The position numbers and the translations under genes were made by a program. A stretch of 10,097 bases of DNA, from assembly GCA_900321195.1 (NCBI GenBank), contig ONVG01000109.1, positions 1 to 10,097 of the forward strand. Direction: 5' to 3'. Position 1 is the stretch's first letter, and every line of letters begins with the position of its first letter. This document shows, in pieces, positions 5,439 through 10,097 of this stretch. The DNA comes from an uncultured Eubacteriales bacterium. Lineage in GTDB: Bacteria > Bacillota > Clostridia > Oscillospirales > Acutalibacteraceae. Below the pieces are notes generated by a model. It was not told the origin of the DNA. It searched no databases and worked only from the letters and a program-made list of their open reading frames with translations.

Positions 5439-6644
5439 ATGATAGTTCATTTATTAAGGTGGCTTTTCGGCTATTATGATATAAGTGTTGAGGGGAAATT
5501 TACAGAGCGTTTTATAAATCTTGCCGCGCGCAAGGGCGTGAACATGTGGAAGCTCAGAAATATAAACGGCTGTATATGCTTCTGTACAGGAAAAAATGAA
5601 TGGAACACGGCACAAAGCGCCGCCGAAAAAACTCAGAACAGCATACATATCGTAAAGGAACACGGACTGCCGTATATTCTGGCAAAGCACAAGCACCGTT
5701 CGGGGCTTTTAGCCGGCGCGGTTCTTTTTGCGGTATTCTGCAAGGTCATGTCGTGCTTTGTATGGAGCATAAGCTATCAGCTGCCCGAAATAATCAACGA
5801 ATATGAAATGCAGGAGATACTCAGCGAATACGGCTTTCACGAGGGTGCTTACAGAGAAAGTCTTAATGTACAGGATATCATAGATAAAATATCTCTTAAA
5901 GACAACAGGATAAGCTGGATGACGATAAATATAATAGGCTCATGCGCCGAGGTGCGTGTCAGTCCAGATACCTCTCAAAGCCTGAACAGACGTGATATAT
6001 CTCAGACAAGCAATATGATATCGGCGGCGGACGGCACTGTTACAAGAATAAAGGTAAAAAACGGCTCTTCAAAAATATCTGTCGGCGACGGAATAAAAAA
6101 GGGGCAGATGCTCGTCAGCGGTGTTATGGAATACAACGATGGAACTAACGTCATAGTTGACAGCAATGCTCAGGTATTTGCAAAAACCGCAAGAAGCGCC
6201 GAAATAAAAATACCTAAAAATATTGAAGTGCCTGTATTCAGCGATAGCGCAGCCGTTAAAAGCGAGATAGTTTTCTTCGGTATAAAGCTGCCTTTTTCGA
6301 TTCAGGACACGCCCGACTGCAATAATATAAAAACGGCTGAAAGCGAACAGCTGACATTCCTTGACAGCAGACTTCCGCTTTATATTAATTCCGAGATACT
6401 TCGTGAATACACAAAAAAGCCTGTTGTCCTTGACAGACAGCAGGCTGAAACGATATTAAAAAACAAGCTTTCATTGTATGAGGTGTTTATGCTTGGAAGT
6501 ACAAATCAGGGTACTGTCCTGCAAAAAAAAATATCATTCAGTGAAAGCAGTGACAGCTATATACTCAAAGCAGACTATGAGATAGAAGAAGATGTATGCA
6601 TAAGAATGCCGCTGAAGGTAGTCAGCGGCGACTCACAGGACTGA
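5439..6644 (+). CDS. yqfD: Sporulation protein YqfD
   Basis: This 401-residue protein has the YqfD layout. A short N-terminal domain (1-85) includes ISVEGKFTERFINLAARKG, similar to the ISGKxxERFLN region of family members. One membrane segment lies at about 90-112, and then a large domain that should lie outside the cytoplasm. That domain holds DGTVTRIKVKNG ... SVGDGIKKGQMLVSG at about 198-228, a biotinyl-lipoyl-like hairpin also seen in HlyD-type proteins. B. subtilis YqfD has 398 residues. The ATG is preceded by GAGGG (5427-5431), which overlaps the yqfC stop, so translation is probably coupled. In many relatives phoH follows; here a convergent gene does, overlapping by 12 bases. Function beyond a sporulation link is unknown. 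Confidence 0.9.
   Translation: MIVHLLRWLFGYYDISVEGKFTERFINLAARKGVNMWKLRNINGCICFCTGKNEWNTAQSAAEKTQNSIHIVKEHGLPYILAKHKHRSGLLAGAVLFAVFCKVMSCFVWSISYQLPEIINEYEMQEILSEYGFHEGAYRESLNVQDIIDKISLKDNRISWMTINIIGSCAEVRVSPDTSQSLNRRDISQTSNMISAADGTVTRIKVKNGSSKISVGDGIKKGQMLVSGVMEYNDGTNVIVDSNAQVFAKTARSAEIKIPKNIEVPVFSDSAAVKSEIVFFGIKLPFSIQDTPDCNNIKTAESEQLTFLDSRLPLYINSEILREYTKKPVVLDRQQAETILKNKLSLYEVFMLGSTNQGTVLQKKISFSESSDSYILKADYEIEEDVCIRMPLKVVSGDSQD
6608..6629 (-). terminator. GC-rich hairpin inside the 3' end of yqfD, possible terminator of the radical SAM gene
   Basis: GCCGCTGA (6608-6615) and TCAGCGGC (6622-6629) pair perfectly across a six-base loop. For minus-strand transcription it starts four bases after the radical SAM stop, followed by ATTCTTAT, a poor U-tract. 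In the plus direction no T-run follows and yqfD is still being read. It may terminate weakly or protect the minus transcript's 3' end. Confidence 0.4.
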
Positions 6645-7514
6645 TATATCAAAATCGGGTATGTATGTCTTTTTAGCCGAGCCAAGCTCCTGCACATAGC
6701 CGTCAAGTCCAAGCTCCTCCATATGTACGAGAACCTTGTTATATTCCCTTGCGGTTATTCGTCGGTTTATCTCTCCGAACTCAGCAGCCCTCCCCATAGG
6801 AACATACTGTCCCATAAGACTTACAAGTATATCATCTCCGAATTCTCTTTTAAGAACGTCAAGTACCTGAACAGAATTTTTCGTATTCTGCGGAAGTATG
6901 AGATGTCTTACTATAATACCCTTTAGCATTATACCGTTTTCGTCAAATTCCGGTCTGCCAGTCTGACGAACCATTTCTTTTATCGCAGGAAGTGCATATT
7001 CAAAATAATTTCCTGCTCCGGAATATTTCCCCGAAAGCTCCGGACTTATATATTTCATGTCGGGGAGATAGATATCAACTATTCCGTCAAGCCTCTTTAT
7101 AGTTTCTGCTTTCTCATAACCGCCCGTATTATATACTATCGGAACAGCCGGTCTGTACTTTCCGAAAGCTTCCGTTATGCTTTCGATATAAGGCGTAGGG
7201 CTTACAAGATTTATATTGTGTACTCCCTGTTCCTCCAGTCCTTTTATATAGCCTATAAGCTCATCAACGCGGACTGTCTTTCCATAGCCGCCAGAGCTTA
7301 TTTTATTATTCTGACAGAAAACGCACGACAGAACACAGCCGGAAAAAAATATCGTTCCCGACCCCTTTGTTCCGCTTATACACGGCTCTTCCCAGAAATG
7401 CGGCGCAGCTCTTGCTATCTTAGGCAGTATTCCCATCCTGCAAAAGCCATTTCCCTTTTCATCGGTTCTCAAAGCATTGCAGTTTCGCGGACATAAAGAA
7501 CAAATGTATTCCAT
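6633..7514 (-). CDS. Radical SAM protein of the COG1313 (PflX-like) group
   Basis: This 293-residue protein has the radical SAM cluster motif CxxxCxxC as C60-VLS-C64-VF-C67, which binds the 4Fe-4S cluster that cleaves S-adenosylmethionine. An N-terminal cysteine set C5, C8, C12 and C25 (CSLCPRNC...GFC) may hold a second metal. The stretch HFWEEPCISGTKGSGTIFFSGC is characteristic of COG1313. These proteins are often labelled pyruvate formate-lyase activating enzymes, but true PflA has a different layout, and the substrate here is unknown. The start is ATG 7514, with GGAG (7523-7526) eight bases upstream. A TTG at 7538 would sit in the adhE terminator's T-run. It lies 54 bases after adhE, behind a strong terminator, and its 3' end overlaps convergent yqfD by 12 bases. 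Confidence 0.9.
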   Translation of the reverse strand: MEYICSLCPRNCNALRTDEKGNGFCRMGILPKIARAAPHFWEEPCISGTKGSGTIFFSGCVLSCVFCQNNKISSGGYGKTVRVDELIGYIKGLEEQGVHNINLVSPTPYIESITEAFGKYRPAVPIVYNTGGYEKAETIKRLDGIVDIYLPDMKYISPELSGKYSGAGNYFEYALPAIKEMVRQTGRPEFDENGIMLKGIIVRHLILPQNTKNSVQVLDVLKREFGDDILVSLMGQYVPMGRAAEFGEINRRITAREYNKVLVHMEELGLDGYVQELGSAKKTYIPDFDISVL

Positions 7515-7522
7515 AATAAAAA

Positions 7523-7526
7523 CTCC
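7523..7526 (-). promoter_or_regulatory. Ribosome binding site fixing the radical SAM start
   Basis: GGAG on the minus strand lies eight bases before ATG 7514. It is downstream of the alternative in-frame TTG at 7538, which therefore has no ribosome site of its own. Confidence 0.65.
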
Positions 7527-7529
7527 GGT

Positions 7530-7559
7530 CAAAAACAAGGTGCGGCAGAACGCCGCACC
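7530..7559 (-). terminator. Rho-independent terminator of adhE
   Basis: On the minus strand GGTGCGGC (7552-7559) pairs perfectly with GCCGCACC (7539-7546) across GTTCT, followed by TTGTTTTTG. It begins ten bases after the adhE stop and ends 16 bases before the radical SAM start, so it separates or attenuates the downstream gene. Confidence 0.92.
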
Positions 7560-7568
7560 CGTTAAAAA

Positions 7569-10097
7569 TTATTTTCCGTAATAAGCTCTGAGGTACATAT
7601 CCTTTATTTCGGACATGAGCGGATATCTTGGGTTTGCTCCCGTACACTGGTCGTCAAATGCCTGTTCTACCATAGTATCAAGTGTTTCAAGGAAGTACTT
7701 CTCATCAACACCATACTCTGCGATAGTTTTCTTTATGCCTATCTTTGCTTTCAGCTCCTCTATCTTCCCGATGAAGATATCGAGAGTTTCATTGTCGTCC
7801 TTGCCGTTTATGCCGAGGAAGTGAGCGCATTCACAGTATCTTTCAAGTGTATGCGGATACGGGTACTGTGAGAATGTTCCCATCTTGGCAGGCTTCGGGT
7901 CTGCATTGAATCTCATTACTTCAGTAAGGAGAAGTGCATTTGCGATACCGTGAGGTATATGGTGGAAAGCGCCGAGCTTGTGCGCCATTGAATGACAAAC
8001 GCCCAGGAATGCGTTTGCAAATGCCATACCTGCAAGTGTTGAGGCGGTAGCCATCTTTTCTCTTGCTGTCGGGTCATTTGCGCCGTTCTCATATGCTGAC
8101 GGCAGATAGTCGAAAATATTCTTCATAGCCTTGAGTGCAAGACCGTCCGTATATTCTGTTGCCATTATTGATACATAAGCTTCAAGCGCATGTACAAGTG
8201 CGTCTATACCTGATGCGCTTGTAAGTCCCTTGGGCTGATCCATCATATTGTCGGCATCGATTATTGCCATCTTTGGAAGAAGTTCATAATCTGCAAGCGG
8301 ATATTTTATATTTGTCTTTTCATCCGTTATAACTGCAAAAGGCGTTACCTCCGAGCCTGTGCCCGATGATGTCGGAACAGCTACGAAATATGCTTTCCCG
8401 CCCATTTTCGGGAAGGGATATATTCTCTTGCGGATATCCATAAAGCGCATAGCCATATCCTTGAAGTCTACTTCGGGATGCTCATAAAGTACCCACATTA
8501 TTTTTCCTGCGTCCATAGCCGAACCGCCGCCAAGTGCGATTATTACATCAGGCTCAAACAGACGCATAGCCTCTGCGCCCTCTTCTGCCGATGCAAGTGT
8601 CGGGTCGGGCTGTACGTTATAGAAGCATGTGTGCTGGATATTCATTTCATTAAGCTTTTTCTCTATCGGGGAAACATAACCGTTTTTATAAAGGAACGAG
8701 TCAGTTACGATAAATGCCTTTTTCTTGTGCATTATCGTTCCAAGCTCATCAAGTGCTACAGGCATACAGCCTTTTTTGAAATATACCTTTTCAGGCGCTC
8801 TGAACCAAAGCATGTTCTCTCTCCTCTCGGCAACCTTTTTGATGTTAAGAAGATTTTTTACGCCGACATTATCCGAAACAGAGTTGCCGCCCCATGAACC
8901 GCAGCCAAGCGTAAATGAAGGTGTGAGTGAGAAGTTATAAAGATCTCCGATACCGCCCTGTGATGAAGGAGTATTTATAAGTATGCGGCAGGTCTTCATA
9001 GCGTGGGAATGCTTTTCTATCTTTTCTGTCTGTGACGGGTGAATGAAAAGTGATGATGTATGGCCATATCCGCCGTCTGCAACAAGTCTTGCTGCCTTTG
9101 CTATAGCATCGTCAAAGTCAGCAGCCTTATACATAGCAAGCACAGGTGAAAGCTTCTCATGAGCGAATTCCTCGCTGATATCAACAGATTCAACTTCGCC
9201 TATGAGTATCTTTGTTTTCGGGTCTACCTCAACTCCTGCAAGCGCTGCTATCTTATATGCAGGCTGACCAACTATCTTTGCATTCAATGCGCCGTTTATT
9301 ATGATAGTCTTTCTGACCTTTTCAATTTCGTCTTCTTTAAGGAAATAACAGCCTCTGTCGGCAAATTCCTTTTTTACCTTGTCATAGATATCCTCAATAA
9401 CAGTGACACTCTGCTCGGAAGCGCATATCATACCGTTATCAAATGTTTTGGAATGGATGATAGAGTTTACAGCCACCTGTATATCTGCTGTGCTGTCGAT
9501 TATTGCAGGCGTATTTCCTGCGCCAACGCCAAGAGCCGGCTTGCCTGACGAATATGCAGCCTTTACCATTCCGGGACCGCCTGTTGCAAGTATGGTGTCG
9601 GATGTTTTCATAAGCTCATTTGTAAGCTCAAGTGAAGGAATATCTATCCAACCGATTATATCCTCCGGTGCGCCTGCCTTTACAGCGGCTTCAAGCACTA
9701 TTTTTGCTGCTGCTATAGTAGACTTCTTAGCACGCGGATGAGGGCTGATTATTATACCGTTCCTCGTTTTAAGACAGATAAGAGCCTTGAATATAGCTGT
9801 AGATGTAGGGTTGGTGGTAGGTATAACTGCGCCTATTATTCCTATAGGCTCGGCTACCTTTTTCATGCCGAAAGCTGCGTCATATTCTATAACGCCGCAG
9901 GTCTTTGTATCCTTGTAATAATTGTAGATATATTCGGCAGCATAATGGTTCTTTATCACCTTATCTTCAACAACGCCCATGCCTGTTTCCTCAACAGCCA
10001 TTTTTGCAAGCGGTATGCGCTCGGCGTTTGCTGCAATAGCAGCTGCTCTGAATATCTCATCTACCTGTTCCTGTGTATATTCCGCAAAACGTCTCTG
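7569..10097 (-). CDS. adhE: Bifunctional aldehyde-alcohol dehydrogenase AdhE (N-terminus beyond the window)
   Basis: AdhE reduces acetyl-CoA to acetaldehyde and then to ethanol, re-oxidising two NADH. It forms cytoplasmic filaments (spirosomes) in known cases. The frame is open to the right edge, beginning QRRFAEYTQEQVDEIFRAAA. By comparison with E. coli AdhE about 19 residues are missing, from a full length near 861. Counting from the first visible residue, the acetylating aldehyde dehydrogenase half spans about 1-425, with catalytic Cys225 in DNGMICASEQ. The iron-dependent alcohol dehydrogenase half follows, with IIALGGGSAMDAGKIMW near 519-533 and TSSGTGSEVTPF near 576-587. Iron ligands Asp632, His636, His702 and His716 are all present (GIDALVH, VCHSMAH, HIPHG). 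The C-terminus ends TGANPRYPLMSEIK. Both active sites look intact. The promoter, and any Rex operator, lies outside the window. Confidence 0.98.
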   Translation of the reverse strand, partial: QRRFAEYTQEQVDEIFRAAAIAANAERIPLAKMAVEETGMGVVEDKVIKNHYAAEYIYNYYKDTKTCGVIEYDAAFGMKKVAEPIGIIGAVIPTTNPTSTAIFKALICLKTRNGIIISPHPRAKKSTIAAAKIVLEAAVKAGAPEDIIGWIDIPSLELTNELMKTSDTILATGGPGMVKAAYSSGKPALGVGAGNTPAIIDSTADIQVAVNSIIHSKTFDNGMICASEQSVTVIEDIYDKVKKEFADRGCYFLKEDEIEKVRKTIIINGALNAKIVGQPAYKIAALAGVEVDPKTKILIGEVESVDISEEFAHEKLSPVLAMYKAADFDDAIAKAARLVADGGYGHTSSLFIHPSQTEKIEKHSHAMKTCRILINTPSSQGGIGDLYNFSLTPSFTLGCGSWGGNSVSDNVGVKNLLNIKKVAERRENMLWFRAPEKVYFKKGCMPVALDELGTIMHKKKAFIVTDSFLYKNGYVSPIEKKLNEMNIQHTCFYNVQPDPTLASAEEGAEAMRLFEPDVIIALGGGSAMDAGKIMWVLYEHPEVDFKDMAMRFMDIRKRIYPFPKMGGKAYFVAVPTSSGTGSEVTPFAVITDEKTNIKYPLADYELLPKMAIIDADNMMDQPKGLTSASGIDALVHALEAYVSIMATEYTDGLALKAMKNIFDYLPSAYENGANDPTAREKMATASTLAGMAFANAFLGVCHSMAHKLGAFHHIPHGIANALLLTEVMRFNADPKPAKMGTFSQYPYPHTLERYCECAHFLGINGKDDNETLDIFIGKIEELKAKIGIKKTIAEYGVDEKYFLETLDTMVEQAFDDQCTGANPRYPLMSEIKDMYLRAYYGK

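Noticed and set aside
6633..7514. Calling the radical SAM protein a genuine pyruvate formate-lyase activase (pflA)
   Set aside because: It has the COG1313 layout with an N-terminal four-cysteine set and no adjacent pyruvate formate-lyase gene; a nearby adhE is not enough.
7515..7538. TTG start at 7538 for the radical SAM gene
   Set aside because: It lies inside the adhE terminator T-run and has no ribosome site; ATG 7514 is properly spaced from GGAG.
1..10097. Mobile element, defence island, CRISPR or phage-like novel system
   Set aside because: All sizeable genes are housekeeping, fermentation or sporulation types. No transposase, integrase, nuclease, tandem repeat array or attachment-site duplication was seen.

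Overview
The window looks like a chromosomal segment of an anaerobic, low-to-moderate-GC Firmicute of class Clostridia, most likely a Ruminococcus-like member of the Oscillospiraceae. The pointers are sporulation genes yqfC, yqfD and ylbJ, a fused AdhE, strong GGAGG-type ribosome sites, and UAA/UGA stops in ordinary Firmicute style. The family placement is an inference from gene content and protein style; no search was run. No CRISPR array, transposase, phage gene, tRNA or rRNA was seen.

Layout from left to right. (1) 73-1214, minus strand: a two-gene operon from an extended -10 promoter at 1239-1267. It encodes a 60-residue cysteine-rich protein (DUF6472-like), then a DUF368/PopT-type polyprenyl-phosphate transporter that starts at TTG. 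(2) 1371-1770, plus strand: rpsT (ribosomal protein S20) with its own promoter and terminator. (3) 1815-2110, plus strand: a 49-residue single-pass membrane protein, easy to miss, with a near-consensus sigma-A promoter and two tandem terminator hairpins. (4) 2113-5086, minus strand: ylbJ then a glutamine-dependent asparagine synthetase. ylbJ is broken in two frames at about 4935, where the conserved segment expected after VPSL is missing. (5) 5165-6644, plus strand: yqfC-yqfD, divergent from ylbJ. (6) 6633-7514, minus strand: a COG1313 (PflX-like) radical SAM protein whose 3' end overlaps that of yqfD by 12 bases. (7) 7569 to the right edge, minus strand: adhE, bifunctional aldehyde-alcohol dehydrogenase, missing only about 19 N-terminal residues, with a strong terminator between it and the radical SAM gene.

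How the parts fit. ylbJ, yqfC and yqfD are mother-cell sporulation genes in Bacillus. The asparagine synthetase directly behind ylbJ recalls the sporulation-linked AsnO of B. subtilis in size and setting. The broken ylbJ beside intact yqfC and yqfD suggests either recent decay of sporulation or a sequence error. AdhE serves fermentative NADH re-oxidation. The radical SAM gene can plausibly be transcribed only by read-through of the adhE terminator or from a promoter inside adhE.

I found no convincing new multi-gene system. The best leads are the ylbJ lesion with its flanking inverted repeat, the 49-residue membrane protein, the cysteine-rich protein paired with a lipid-carrier transporter, and the adhE/radical SAM arrangement. 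No gene-free stretch exceeds 300 bases.
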